From NCBI RefSeq assembly GCF_042660705.1, contig NZ_JBHSUQ010000001.1: a stretch of DNA of 64,000 bases; one strand, given 5' to 3'. A model generated the notes under the pieces. That model searched no databases. It was not told where the DNA came from and saw only the letters and a program-made list of their open reading frames with translations. The stretch is from Undibacterium_A arcticum. Lineage in GTDB: Bacteria > Pseudomonadota > Gammaproteobacteria > Burkholderiales > Burkholderiaceae_D. The number at the start of each line of letters is the position of its first letter. Positions within the stretch are counted from its first letter, which is position 1. The position numbers were made by a program, and so were the translations under genes. Of this stretch, positions 28,786-37,168 are shown in pieces.

Positions 28786-29712
28786 CTACTTGCCCGCATC
28801 GACACGCCGCAGCCAACTCTCGCGCCAAAACAGAATTTCATTGCGCGGGCAATTCTTGGTGCACGTGCCCGCGCAATTGACACCCTTCAATGCGACCGTA
28901 TTGGTCAGGTTGACCATCTTGCCGCTTTGCTCGATGATGATTTTCTTGATCGGAAATTCGACCTGATAACGTCCGCCAATGTGTTGCGCCATGCTCGGCG
29001 TGAACGACAGTCCGCAGTTGTGGCCATTCGGATCGAGCTCTGCCTCGATCCCCTTCGATTCCTTGACATTGATCCAGCTGCCGGACTCAAGGTTGAGATC
29101 GCCCTTGCGCTTCTTCCCTTCGGCTCCGACCAAGGCACCAGGATCGCGCCATCCAAACACGCGATGGGTCAAGGTGCGGGTGACAATCTCCAGGAAAGCA
29201 CCGATCGTCAACTCGCCGTGCGCAATGTCCCTGAGCCAAGGCGCAATATTCCAGCGCGACAAATTCTGTGTGGCATCGTACAACTCGGTCGATTGACAGA
29301 TGTAGCGATCGCCACGCCGTGTCGGCAATCGCTCCGCGGCGCGGCGCACCTCATGCACAGTCGCCGGATCGATCGACGGCGGTTCCGCATCGTGGTCGGC
29401 CGGCTTCAGCCAGGCTTCCTTCCAGAACAACAGACAATTGCGTTGACAGCCGTCATGGAACTCGCCGTCGCAGCGCAAGTCTTGCAGAAACACCGTCGCT
29501 TTCATCCGGCGCATCCCATGTCCCGCAACACAGGTCTTGTCGGCACGCCTGAATACGCGCGCCCGGGTGCCGCAATACCGCGCCATTTCCGCTGAAAACG
29601 GCACGCCCTCAAACTTACCATCGGCGTCGAGCGTGGCGGCGATTTCAGCGTAGCTGCGCACCTGCACCCACTGATCGCGAAAGAAGCGGCCGGATTTCAG
29701 CGAGAATTTCAT
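28786..29712 (-). CDS. Cys-rich hypothetical protein with two duplicated ~90-residue modules
   Basis: 308 aa. Residues 13-103 and 211-302 align with each other: DQWVQVRSYAEIAATLDADG with GSWINVKESKGIEAELDPNG, MARYCG with MAQHIG, and the terminal Cys motifs CDGEFHDGCQRNCLLFWKEAWL-like and CAGTCTKNCPRNEILFWRESWL-like (C-x2-G-x4-5-C-x-R-N then LFWxExWL). The modules are predicted all-beta (SH3-like) with a metal-binding-type Cys cluster. The central linker includes a helical segment (LTIGAFLEIVTRTL). No signal peptide, so cytoplasmic. I do not recognise a characterised family. Confidence 0.75.
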   Translation of the reverse strand: MKFSLKSGRFFRDQWVQVRSYAEIAATLDADGKFEGVPFSAEMARYCGTRARVFRRADKTCVAGHGMRRMKATVFLQDLRCDGEFHDGCQRNCLLFWKEAWLKPADHDAEPPSIDPATVHEVRRAAERLPTRRGDRYICQSTELYDATQNLSRWNIAPWLRDIAHGELTIGAFLEIVTRTLTHRVFGWRDPGALVGAEGKKRKGDLNLESGSWINVKESKGIEAELDPNGHNCGLSFTPSMAQHIGGRYQVEFPIKKIIIEQSGKMVNLTNTVALKGVNCAGTCTKNCPRNEILFWRESWLRRVDAGK

Positions 29713-29978
29713 ATTTTTCCCTGGCTCGGATGTCGGATGCGGTAGTCAGTCCGGACGCAAATGCTGTGACAAAAACCAACTTCCAACATTTTTTATCGGC
29801 ACTGTGTTGGCGTCTTAGTAACGATACATTGACGCAGGTGAATGGATTGCATTTTGCGCGCGGTCAAGCATCCTCCTCAATCAAATGCATATACACCGCG
29901 CGGCTCAAAAATAAACTATATCGCCATCCAAGCGCCGTGCTCAATGGTCTATTTGGTTCAATCGCGGGTGGACTGCGG

Positions 29979-30006
29979 CCGTGTTCGACTTACGGGAGGC
30001 GCACCA
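29979..30006 (+). pseudogene. Third copy of the tRNA 3' end (T arm plus acceptor)
   Basis: CCGTGTTCGACTTACGG followed by GAGGCGCACCA matches the T arm, acceptor strand and CCA of the tRNA at 1075-1153 with two changes. Nothing upstream can complete a tRNA. It is followed by a hairpin terminator, as are the other two copies, but of different sequence. Confidence 0.6.
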
Positions 30007-30024
30007 GAAGACCTGGTACTGAAG

Positions 30025-30056
30025 CGGCTCTCAGCGATGAGGGCCGTTTTCCTTTT
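30025..30056 (+). terminator. Hairpin terminator after the third tRNA remnant
   Basis: The stem arms CGGCTCTCA (30025-30033) and TGAGGGCCG (30038-30046) surround GCGA and are followed by TTTTCCTTTT. Confidence 0.65.
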
Positions 30057-30321
30057 AGCGCAAGTTACATTGCTTACATTGGGGTTATGGGAGGTGCAAC
30101 TTGCATCGCGTCACGTCGTTTTATCGGCCGTGGTGATCCTCTGGCAAGTGCGCAGACGGTAGTATCTCCGGGCCTTGGACACGGGACCGTTGAATGGACA
30201 ATCGCATCAACAGTCTACGAGTGCCTGCGTGATTATTTGATTATTATCAAATAAATAATCATTATTTCCCACAATCATTAGTTAATAGGTTAAAACATTA
30301 ACAAAAATAAAGGGAGGCTAT

Positions 30322-30552
30322 ATGTGCGTCTTTGTTAAAGGAAAGATAGTTGAGACCGATACCAAAATTTATGAGTTTTCCGATCAAAGTCTGGCCGAGA
30401 AATTCATTAACTGCCTGGTTAACATGGACGAAAATTCTTCCTGCAAGCAGGTACCAGCGGTCACCATCACCGCAAAACCTGGTAATCCTTTTTCTAATCT
30501 TTGGGCGAAGGTGTCCTATGTTTTCCAGCAGGCCTCGGGTCGCGTAACCTGA
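30322..30552 (+). CDS. Small hypothetical protein, 76 aa
   Basis: Excellent ribosome-binding site AAAGGGAGG seven bases before ATG, an AT-rich leader upstream and a terminator just after the stop, so this is a self-contained transcription unit. The product (MCVFVKGKIVETDTKIYEFS, ...INCLVNMDENSSC...) is mixed alpha/beta with three Cys and no signal peptide. No family recognised. It lies between the last tRNA remnant and the arsenic operon and is AT-richer than its neighbours, consistent with acquired DNA. Confidence 0.6.
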   Translation: MCVFVKGKIVETDTKIYEFSDQSLAEKFINCLVNMDENSSCKQVPAVTITAKPGNPFSNLWAKVSYVFQQASGRVT

Positions 30553-30556
30553 GCTG

Positions 30557-30593
30557 CGGGTCCTGTCGTTTGCTTAGGCCCGGTTATTTTTTT
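30557..30593 (+). terminator. Terminator of the 76-aa gene
   Basis: The arms CGGGTCCT (30557-30564) and AGGCCCG (30576-30582) pair with one mismatch and are followed by GTTATTTTTTT. Confidence 0.7.
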
Positions 30594-30630
30594 CCACACT
30601 GTCCGGGTCCCAAGCAGCGCCACAGCCGCA

Positions 30631-31344
30631 TCATGCCGAGCGGGAAAAATCACCGGGTGCCACCGTCCCGCCCACTGTCGCGGATCGCGGCGGCGCCGGA
30701 TACAACCAGCAAAACACCAGCGTCGCCGCCGCACCGCCCAGCATCTGCGCAGCAATGAAACCCGGTGCGTCGGCCGGCCGGATACCGGCGAAGGTATTGC
30801 TGGCGGCGCGTGCCAGCGTGACCGCCGGATTGGCAAATGAGGTCGATGCGGTGAACCAGTAGGCGGCGGTGATGTAGGCCGCCACGGCGAACGGCGTCAG
30901 TGCCGGACGGCTGCGCGAGCAGCCGATGATGACTGCCATCAATCCAAACGTCGCGACAAATTCGCTCCACCATTGTGCGGCGCCAGTGCGTACATGTGCC
31001 GATGCCGAGAACAGCGGTTCGCCAAACATCAGGTGCGCCGCCGCGACGCCGGCAAAGGCACCGACCACTTGCACGGCAATGTACGGCGCGACCTCCGATC
31101 GTGGCAGATTGCCTTGCCAGCCTTCGGATAGCGTCACGACCGGATTGAAATGTGCGCCGGAAATCGTGCCGAACATCAGAATCAGCGCCACCAGACCGGC
31201 GCCGGTCGCGATCGCGTTGGCCAGCAGGGCGATTGCGACATTGCCGCCGGCCAGGCGTTCGCCCATGATGCCGGAGCCGATCACTACCGCCAGCAACAGC
31301 GCGGTTCCCAGACCTTCGGCCACCAAACGACGTGCGATTGTCAT
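30631..31344 (-). CDS. Aquaporin-family channel (AqpS-type) of the arsenic operon
   Basis: 237 aa, six membrane helices with two half-helix pore motifs: GAHFNPVVTL (NPV instead of the first NPA) and SFANPAVTLARAASNTFAGI (NPA). MIP channels conduct water or small solutes; those encoded in ars operons (AqpS of rhizobia) let arsenite leave the cell down its gradient after ArsC reduces arsenate. The ATG overlaps the arsC stop (ATGA), so production is coupled. No ArsB or ACR3 pump is encoded here, which makes the channel the likely arsenite exit. Confidence 0.88.
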   Translation of the reverse strand: MTIARRLVAEGLGTALLLAVVIGSGIMGERLAGGNVAIALLANAIATGAGLVALILMFGTISGAHFNPVVTLSEGWQGNLPRSEVAPYIAVQVVGAFAGVAAAHLMFGEPLFSASAHVRTGAAQWWSEFVATFGLMAVIIGCSRSRPALTPFAVAAYITAAYWFTASTSFANPAVTLARAASNTFAGIRPADAPGFIAAQMLGGAAATLVFCWLYPAPPRSATVGGTVAPGDFSRSA

Positions 31345-31841
31345 AGCGGAGCGTCGCCTATCTGTTGCAGTTGTTGTTTGATCGCTTGCTGATCCAGTTG
31401 ATCGATTGGCAGGCCGACGAAGCGGGCGATCCGGCCCTGAATCTGCCTGAAAACCTTGTCGAAGGCGGCGCGCTTTTGTTCGTCGCTGCCGGACGCCGCT
31501 GCCGGATCTTCAAAACCCCAGTGCGCCGCCACCGGATGCCCGGGCCATACCGGACAGGCTTCGCCGGCGGCGTTGTCGCACACCGTGATGATGAAATCCA
31601 TCTGCGGTGCATCGGGCAACGCGAATTCGTCCCAGGTTTTGCTGCGCAGTCGGTCGGCAGGATAGTTCAGCGCGCTGGTTTTTTCGACCGCGAACGGATT
31701 GACCCTGCCGGTGGGCTGGCTGCCGGCACTGTAGCCCTGGAAGCGGCCTTGGCCCATGCTGGTTAGCAGGGCTTCCGCCATGATGCTGCGGGCCGAATTG
31801 CCGGTGCACAGGAACAGTACATTGATAACTTTTTCGGACAT
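31341..31841 (-). CDS. arsC: Arsenate reductase ArsC (low-molecular-weight phosphatase/thioredoxin-type)
   Basis: 166 aa. The P-loop is FLCTGNSARSIMAEALL (C-x5-R type) near the N-terminus, the downstream acidic motif VCDNAAGEACPVWPGHPVAAHWGFEDPA carries further Cys used in the thiol relay. It reduces arsenate to arsenite in the cytoplasm. It lies 15 bases after arsI and overlaps the aquaporin gene. Intact. Confidence 0.93.
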   Translation of the reverse strand: MSEKVINVLFLCTGNSARSIMAEALLTSMGQGRFQGYSAGSQPTGRVNPFAVEKTSALNYPADRLRSKTWDEFALPDAPQMDFIITVCDNAAGEACPVWPGHPVAAHWGFEDPAAASGSDEQKRAAFDKVFRQIQGRIARFVGLPIDQLDQQAIKQQLQQIGDAPL

Positions 31842-31856
31842 CTGACGCTTTCGTGA

Positions 31857-32357
31857 TCAGCAGCAGCTGGAAGGTTTCGGGTTGGCGCCGGCGCTGGGCG
31901 TGCAGCAGGAGTTTTCTGCCTTGATGGCGGTCGCGGCCGACGGCATACAGCATGCTGCCTTCTCGGTGTCGCCGCTGTCGGCAGCGCCAAATACCGGGAT
32001 GTCGGCCAGCGTGTGGAAGGTTTCCCACGCGATGCCGGACGGATCGGTGACCCAATACTTGTCCGATCTTGCGTAGCAGCAGGCCACGTCCGCTTCCTTC
32101 TCGACACCCGGCTGCAGCGATTCGAGCCGGGATTGCATTTGCTTCAACTCGGTCTCGGATTCGACCTGGATGCCAAGGTGGTTCAGGCCGACATCGGCGC
32201 CACGCCGGGAAATCGCGAAATTCACGCGCGGATCGTCCAGCATCCATTTGGCGTAGTCCGTTTTCTGAACGGTCGGTGCGGCGGCAAACATGCCGGAATA
32301 AAAACGAATGCTGGCGGCCAGATCGTCGACCGACACATGCAGGTGCAGACGCTTCAT
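31857..32357 (-). CDS. arsI: ArsI/CadI-family C-As lyase-type metalloenzyme
   Basis: 166 aa vicinal-oxygen-chelate fold protein starting MKRLHLHVSVDDLAASIRFY. The metal ligands expected in ArsI are present (His at the N-terminus, GLNHLGIQ, and Glu in GIAWETFHT) together with the vicinal Cys pair in DVACCYARSDKYWV that binds trivalent organoarsenic. ArsI cleaves the carbon-arsenic bond of methylarsenite. The C-terminal tail has extra Cys pairs (AACC, NSCC, SSCC). The ATG shares its A with the arsR stop (TGATG). The CadI name is the alternative. Confidence 0.87.
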   Translation of the reverse strand: MKRLHLHVSVDDLAASIRFYSGMFAAAPTVQKTDYAKWMLDDPRVNFAISRRGADVGLNHLGIQVESETELKQMQSRLESLQPGVEKEADVACCYARSDKYWVTDPSGIAWETFHTLADIPVFGAADSGDTEKAACCMPSAATAIKAENSCCTPSAGANPKPSSCC

Positions 32358-32695
32358 CAGTTCTCTCCTTTGGTTGGCTTGCAGGCAGGGGCGCAGGCGG
32401 TGTCGCAACGGGCGCCGCCACAGCAGTTTTCAGTCAGGAAGCCCAGCAACGCATTCATCGTCGCAAAATTGGCCGCATAGATGATCGAGCGGCCCGCTGG
32501 CGTCGCGTTGACCATCCCCGCATACGCGAGCTCTTTCAGATGGAACGACAGCGACGACGGCGCGATATCGAGCAGTTCGGCAATTTTGCTGGCGGCCAGG
32601 CCGTCGGGACCGACTTGCACCAGCAGCCGGAATACCGCGAGCCGCGATTCCTGGGCCAGCGCCGCCAAGGCGGTGAGAGCGTTCTTTGTTTCCAT
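32357..32695 (-). CDS. arsR: ArsR-family metalloregulator
   Basis: 112 aa winged-helix repressor: IAELLDIAPSSLSFHLKELAYAGMV is the recognition region. The metal site is C-terminal (ENCCGGARCDTACAPAC), as in ArsR types that use a Cys cluster near the C-terminus instead of the CVC motif of the helix. First gene of arsR-arsI-arsC-aquaporin, with overlapping or near-zero spacing throughout. A perfect palindrome covers its own start codon, implying autorepression. Confidence 0.92.
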   Translation of the reverse strand: METKNALTALAALAQESRLAVFRLLVQVGPDGLAASKIAELLDIAPSSLSFHLKELAYAGMVNATPAGRSIIYAANFATMNALLGFLTENCCGGARCDTACAPACKPTKGEN

Positions 32696-32719
32696 AATTC
32701 GATAATAGTCGAATTATGG
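32692..32719. promoter_or_regulatory. ArsR operator palindrome overlapping the arsR start codon
   Basis: Perfect 11-base inverted repeat CCATAATTCGA (32692-32702) and TCGAATTATGG (32709-32719) around TAATAG. The arsR ATG lies within the left arm. The core ATAATTCGA...TCGAATTAT is of the kind bound by ArsR/SmtB proteins. Confidence 0.75.
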
Positions 32720-32815
32720 AAATTAGCAAAGGATTTTTGGACTGGTGAACAATATCGGACCAGCTGCGCATGATGTTCGATGTTCACGCACCGCCGATCC
32801 GCTTGAACGATTAAA

Positions 32816-32860
32816 CGCGATCGACCGGGTCGCGATCGACCGGGTCGCGATCGACCGGGT
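32816..32860. repeat. 15-bp unit repeated three times in tandem
   Basis: CGCGATCGACCGGGT occurs three times without change (32816-32830, 32831-32845, 32846-32860), just downstream of the ABC-2 permease stop and between that gene and the arsR promoter. No coding role seen. Confidence 0.9.
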
Positions 32861-32879
32861 CAAGCCCGATCAGGCCCGC

Positions 32880-34064
32880 TCAAACGCCCAGCACGTAACG
32901 CTCGCTCTTGATGCGCCAAGTCGCGAAACAGATGGCCACGGCCGTGCCCAGCAGCGGCACGCCGGCGGTCAGCACGAATGGCACCAGGCCGATGGCCTGG
33001 CCCTTGGCGACTTCCAGCAGCAGGGTCTTGTTCGCCAATACCGGCACTGCATACATCCAGGTCGCGGTATTCAGATCCAGCATCGGCACCACGAGCACCG
33101 GCAGCATCGGCAGCAGGATCGCAAAGCTCATCATGGTCTGCGCTTCCTTGAACGATTTTGCATTCATCGCCAGCGCGATTTCAAACGCGGCGGCAAACAG
33201 ACAGAGCGGTATCGATACCGCGATCACCATCAGCATGCTGGGCAGGCTCAGACGCCATGACATGCCGAGTTCTTCCAGCGGCATCCACTTCAGGATGAAA
33301 TGGGCGACCAGCAGCTCCAGGGTCAGCCCCAGCACCGAAACCAGCGCCGCGGCCATCCATTTGCCGGCCAGCAAATCGAACGGGTGTACCGGTTGCGCCA
33401 TCAGCAATTCCAGCGAGCGTCGCTCGCGTTCTCCGGCGGTGGAATCCATCGCCGTATTCATGCAGAAAAAGAACGCGGTCGCAAAGAACATGCCGAGCAG
33501 GGCGCCGGCGAAACCGGCCGAGCGCGAGCTGCTGGTCGCGGTGTCGAACTGTTCGATCTGGATCGGCGCCAGCGTGGCCGGCGATACGCCATGCGCCAGC
33601 AGACGGGCCCCGGCGATGCTCTCGTTATAGCCGCGCAGGATGGCTTCGATGCGTCTCAGCTTGTTTTGCTGCTCGGCTGCCGAGTCGTACCACAGTTCGA
33701 TTTTCGCCGGCCGCATCTCCTTGTAGTTGTCGCTGAACTGGTCCGATACCTTGACCACGGCGACCTGCGTGCGCTCCTTCAGCAAATCGGTGATGGCGCT
33801 GTCGGACATATCGCCGCGCTGGTTGACGGTGACGTTCCTTTGCGTCAGCCGCGTCACCAGGGTCGGCACTTGCGCGCCGCCGATCACGACCAGCTCGACG
33901 CTCTCGCGCTCCGTCTTGCCCGCCTTGTCGATCAGGTTGTGCAGGACCGACCACAATATCGCCGGGTACATCACGACGAACAGCAATAGCAGCACCAGCG
34001 CGCGGCGGTCGCGCATGGCTTCCTTCAATTCCTTGTGCAGGACGACAAAAAATGCGGTTCTCAT
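32880..34064 (-). CDS. ABC-2 type permease (NatB/YhaP-like sodium/drug exporter family)
   Basis: 394 aa from the ATG at 34064 (MRTAFFVVLHKELKEAMRDR), which overlaps the ATPase gene stop. There is one N-terminal membrane helix (ALVLLLLFVVMYPAILW), a large ~150-residue extracytoplasmic domain, then five or six C-terminal helices (GALLGMFFATAFFFCMNTAM, with the ABC-2 motif ERERRSLELLMAQPVHPFDL). This matches NatB-type permeases. The exported substrate is unknown. Forms a two-gene exporter with the ATPase upstream. Confidence 0.85.
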   Translation of the reverse strand: MRTAFFVVLHKELKEAMRDRRALVLLLLFVVMYPAILWSVLHNLIDKAGKTERESVELVVIGGAQVPTLVTRLTQRNVTVNQRGDMSDSAITDLLKERTQVAVVKVSDQFSDNYKEMRPAKIELWYDSAAEQQNKLRRIEAILRGYNESIAGARLLAHGVSPATLAPIQIEQFDTATSSSRSAGFAGALLGMFFATAFFFCMNTAMDSTAGERERRSLELLMAQPVHPFDLLAGKWMAAALVSVLGLTLELLVAHFILKWMPLEELGMSWRLSLPSMLMVIAVSIPLCLFAAAFEIALAMNAKSFKEAQTMMSFAILLPMLPVLVVPMLDLNTATWMYAVPVLANKTLLLEVAKGQAIGLVPFVLTAGVPLLGTAVAICFATWRIKSERYVLGV

Positions 34065-34795
34065 AGGGCGATTCCCTCTTCGGTACCCACCAGGCTGACA
34101 AATGCATCTTCCAGATTGGCGATGCCGGTCCGTTCGCACAGTTGCTGCGGCGAGCCCTGCGCCACCGTCTTGCCCTTGGCGATCACGATGACGTCATCGC
34201 ATAGATGCGTCACTTCCTGCATCACGTGGGTTGCCAGCAAGATGCAGCAGCCGTCGTGGCGCAGCGTGTCGAGTGCGCGGCGCAGCGCGCGCGTGCTCAT
34301 CACGTCCAGCCCGCGGGTCGGTTCATCCAGCAGCAGATGGCGCGGCTGGTGCAGCAGTGCGCGCGCCAGCGCCACCTTCAGCCGCTGGCCTTGCGAGAAT
34401 TCCTTGGCGCGGCGATCGATGATGTCGTCCATCGCGAGCATGCCGACCACGTCGTCGGTGCGACGCTTGATGGCGGCCGTATCCATGCCATGCAATTGCC
34501 CGAAATATGCCAGATGCTCGCGCGTGCTCAGACGTTCGTACAGGCCGACCTGATCGGTCAGGAAGCCGATGCTGCGGCGCGCCTTGAGCGGCTCGCGCGC
34601 CGGGTCGACACCGTCGATCGCGATGGCGCCATGGTCGCGCTGCAGCAGGCCGACCAGCAGCCGCAGCAGCGTGGTCTTGCCGGCCCCGTTCGGGCCCAGC
34701 AACGCGGTGGTGTGGCCATCGGCCAGCGTGAAATTGACGCCGGCCAAGGCCTGTACCTGGCCGAATCGCTTCCGTACTTCATCGACTTGTATCAT
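34061..34795 (-). CDS. ABC transporter ATP-binding protein (NatA-like)
   Basis: 244 aa, complete ATPase: Walker A GPNGAGKTT, Q-loop TDQVGLYERLSTREHL, signature FSQGQRLKVALARALL, Walker B LLLDEPTRGLD, H-loop ATHVMQE. It belongs to the exporter-type CcmA/NatA group and pairs with the following ABC-2 permease through an ATGA-type overlap. Intact. Confidence 0.9.
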   Translation of the reverse strand: MIQVDEVRKRFGQVQALAGVNFTLADGHTTALLGPNGAGKTTLLRLLVGLLQRDHGAIAIDGVDPAREPLKARRSIGFLTDQVGLYERLSTREHLAYFGQLHGMDTAAIKRRTDDVVGMLAMDDIIDRRAKEFSQGQRLKVALARALLHQPRHLLLDEPTRGLDVMSTRALRRALDTLRHDGCCILLATHVMQEVTHLCDDVIVIAKGKTVAQGSPQQLCERTGIANLEDAFVSLVGTEEGIAL

Positions 34796-34855
34796 CGCTA
34801 ACTCTCTGGTTGGTTGGCGTTATGTTGGCTTCAGGTTGGCGCCAGGCTGGCGGCA

Positions 34856-36292
34856 TCACGGATGCGGGCCGGCTGCGCCGAGCTGGAATGACGGCCGCGA
34901 AATATCGGCCAGGCATTGCGCCTGCAATGCTTGTTGCGGCTGATCGAGAAATTCACGCAGCAGCCGCGGCGCGCAACCGAGCTGCGATACGCCGTGGCCG
35001 GCATTCGCGACCACGAACGCCTGCCCGTGCGGCATGTGTTTGCGGGCGCTGTCGGCGCGATACGGCGGCGTTACCGGATCGAGTGCGCCGGACAGCAGCA
35101 GTACCGGCATGTGCAACTCGCTCGGCTCCCGATAGGTAATCGCCGGTACCTTCACGTACTGGCACCAGCCGGGGATCATCTTGACTTCCGCGCCAGCCAG
35201 AAACGAGCTGCGCTCTTCCTCTGCCACGATCTGCGGCGTCAGGCGCGACAGATCTTCGGCGCAGGTCACCGCCAGCATCAGGCCGGTCGCCATGCCGCCG
35301 ACCGCAAAATCACTGCTGCTATACATCTGCGCCAGGAACGGCCGCCAGTTGCCTTTTTCTGCGGCATCGATCAGGAACGGCAGGCGGCTGCTGCTGGTCG
35401 CGGAATACAACGCGGCGCGCACGGTCTGCACGAAATTGACTGGCTCCAGCTTCATGTGCATCGGCCGCGCGCTGCGCGGATGGGCGAAGTCGAGTGTTAC
35501 CGCGCCGCCATTCACGCGTTTCAGCAAGCTGGCGAACTGGCTCGGCAGCGCCGGATAAGCTGCAGCGCACGCAGCATCTTCATGGCAGCGCTTGAACACC
35601 GCATCGAGCGAGGCCTGCGCGTCCTTGCCCCAGGCAAATATGATCTGCTCCGGCGCGGCCACACCGTCCAGTATCATCGAGCGTACGCTGGCAGGAAACA
35701 GTCTGGCGTACGCTTGGCCAAGTCGCGTGCCGTACGACGCGCCCCACACATTGACGACCGGATAGCCGAGCGCAACGCGGATCTGCTCCAGGTCGCGCGC
35801 CGAATTTTCGGTGTTGTAGGCTGCGAACGGTTTGTGCAGGCTGCGCATGCAGTCTGCCACCACTTTTCCCTGCTCGTGCTCCGGCAATTCGGTGGCCGTG
35901 CGCTCGCTGTCGCACGACAGCTTGCCGGAGCGCCCGGTGCCGCGCTGGTCGATCAGCACGATGTCGCGCGTCGCGCGCGCCTTGCCAAACGCGATGTCGA
36001 GTACCTGCAAAATATCGCTGCCGGCCTGACCCGGTCCGCCCGCCAGCACGAATACCGGATCGCTCCTGGCCAACTCCTTCAGTGCCGGCGCCAGCGTCAC
36101 ATGCAGGCCCATCTTGGCGCCGTCCGGATGCTGGTAATCGACCGGCACCGGCACCGTGACGCAGCGCAGCGGCTGATCGTAGCCTGGCAGGTGACAGCTG
36201 CTGCCCTGTTGGCTGGCGGGTGCGGCAAACGCACCGGCCGACAGTGCGGACAGCGCCAGCAATTTCACGAGCAGAGCGAACGAATGCTTCAC
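34856..36292 (-). CDS. Exported alpha/beta hydrolase with TAP-like C-terminal domain
   Basis: ~478 aa. A signal peptide (VKHSFALLVKLLALSALSAGAFAAPA) supports the GTG start at 36292; an ATG at 36331 would add a non-signal-like extension. The hydrolase fold has oxyanion loop FVLAGGPGQAG, nucleophile elbow VWGASYGTRLG (Ser), acid in SGALDPVTPP and His in VANAGHGVSQLG. The arrangement matches secreted tripeptidyl/proline-iminopeptidase-like enzymes (SlpD/E type). It probably trims peptides in the periplasm or medium. Its own minus-strand unit follows the exporter genes' direction. Confidence 0.85.
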   Translation of the reverse strand: MKHSFALLVKLLALSALSAGAFAAPASQQGSSCHLPGYDQPLRCVTVPVPVDYQHPDGAKMGLHVTLAPALKELARSDPVFVLAGGPGQAGSDILQVLDIAFGKARATRDIVLIDQRGTGRSGKLSCDSERTATELPEHEQGKVVADCMRSLHKPFAAYNTENSARDLEQIRVALGYPVVNVWGASYGTRLGQAYARLFPASVRSMILDGVAAPEQIIFAWGKDAQASLDAVFKRCHEDAACAAAYPALPSQFASLLKRVNGGAVTLDFAHPRSARPMHMKLEPVNFVQTVRAALYSATSSSRLPFLIDAAEKGNWRPFLAQMYSSSDFAVGGMATGLMLAVTCAEDLSRLTPQIVAEEERSSFLAGAEVKMIPGWCQYVKVPAITYREPSELHMPVLLLSGALDPVTPPYRADSARKHMPHGQAFVVANAGHGVSQLGCAPRLLREFLDQPQQALQAQCLADISRPSFQLGAAGPHP

Positions 36293-36706
36293 GGTGACGA
36301 CTCCCAATGTTGCAGAAAAAAACAAATACACGACAGGTAATATTTCCTGATTGCATGGTACTGGTTGGCCGGCAGTTGTTGTGGGGAATTTTATACTCCC
36401 GTGATGCCGACCTAATGGCGCATGTAATACTTGCGAAGTATTAAGATACTGCCAATAATTATAGAATTGGCTGGTGAGGGGAGCGAACCGCGATCGCGGT
36501 CCGCCAGGAATTCTGCCGACCGCATGCGCGCCGTTGGTCCTGCGTGATTTCCAGCGTGATTATCTGTAGATTGCAGCGGCGTGTTCTGAAATAATGTGCA
36601 CTGATCACAAGGGGCGCGGCGTTTGGAATGATCCGACGTCGTTCAGTTAAGATGAGCATCCAGCCGCGGTATCGTCCAATCCCACAATACGTCCAGAAAG
36701 CGCGCC
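36293..36706. other. Divergent intergenic region, hydrolase / creA
   Basis: About 410 bases between divergent genes. No gene seen. A small dyad AATACTTGCGAAGTATT lies at 36426-36442. Promoters for both flanking genes must lie here. Confidence 0.45.
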
Positions 36707-37168
36707 ATGCATAAAAAAATTCCGCTGCTCATTGCCGGCCTGCTGCTGTCTTCCGTTGCGCTGGCCGATACCGTCGGCTGCGTCACCACCGCGTGGAAAC
36801 TGATCGGCGCCAACCACAAAGTCTGCGTCGACGCCTTTGACGATGCCAAGGTGCCGGGTGTGACGTGCCACGTCAGTCAGGCCAGGACCGGCGGCGTCGC
36901 GGGCTCGCTGGGTTTGGCCAAGGATCCGTCGCAATTTTCACTGGCCTGTCGCCAGACCGGACCGATCACCTTGCCGGCCAAGCTGGCCAAGGAAGAGACT
37001 GTATTCAGCGAAGACACGTCCTTGCTGTTCAAGGAAACCCGCGTGGTGCGGCTGTGGGACGAGACCCACAAGACGTTGGTCTATGTCGCGATCAGCCGCA
37101 AGCTGATTGACGGTGCGCCGGCCAACAGCATCTCGACGGTGCCGGTGATGCCGTGGCGTGCGCCGTAA
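36707..37168 (+). CDS. creA: CreA family periplasmic protein
   Basis: 153 aa with a signal peptide (MHKKIPLLIAGLLLSSVALA). The mature sequence is characteristic: DTVGCVTTAWKLIGANHKVC, VDAFDDAKVPGVTCHVSQAR, TGGVAGSLGLAKDPSQFSLA and CRQTGPITLP. CreA is widespread in proteobacteria and its molecular function is unknown. The Cys residues may be paired in the periplasm. Monocistronic as far as seen. Confidence 0.92.
   Translation: MHKKIPLLIAGLLLSSVALADTVGCVTTAWKLIGANHKVCVDAFDDAKVPGVTCHVSQARTGGVAGSLGLAKDPSQFSLACRQTGPITLPAKLAKEETVFSEDTSLLFKETRVVRLWDETHKTLVYVAISRKLIDGAPANSISTVPVMPWRAP

Larger units (their letters stand above)
29713..30321. other. Gap with tRNA remnant, no gene
   Basis: About 600 bases between the Cys-rich gene and a 76-residue hypothetical. 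Open frames here are unconvincing. It contains the third tRNA 3'-end copy and its hairpin (listed separately), and an AT-rich promoter-like stretch at 30230-30310 immediately before the next gene. Confidence 0.5.
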
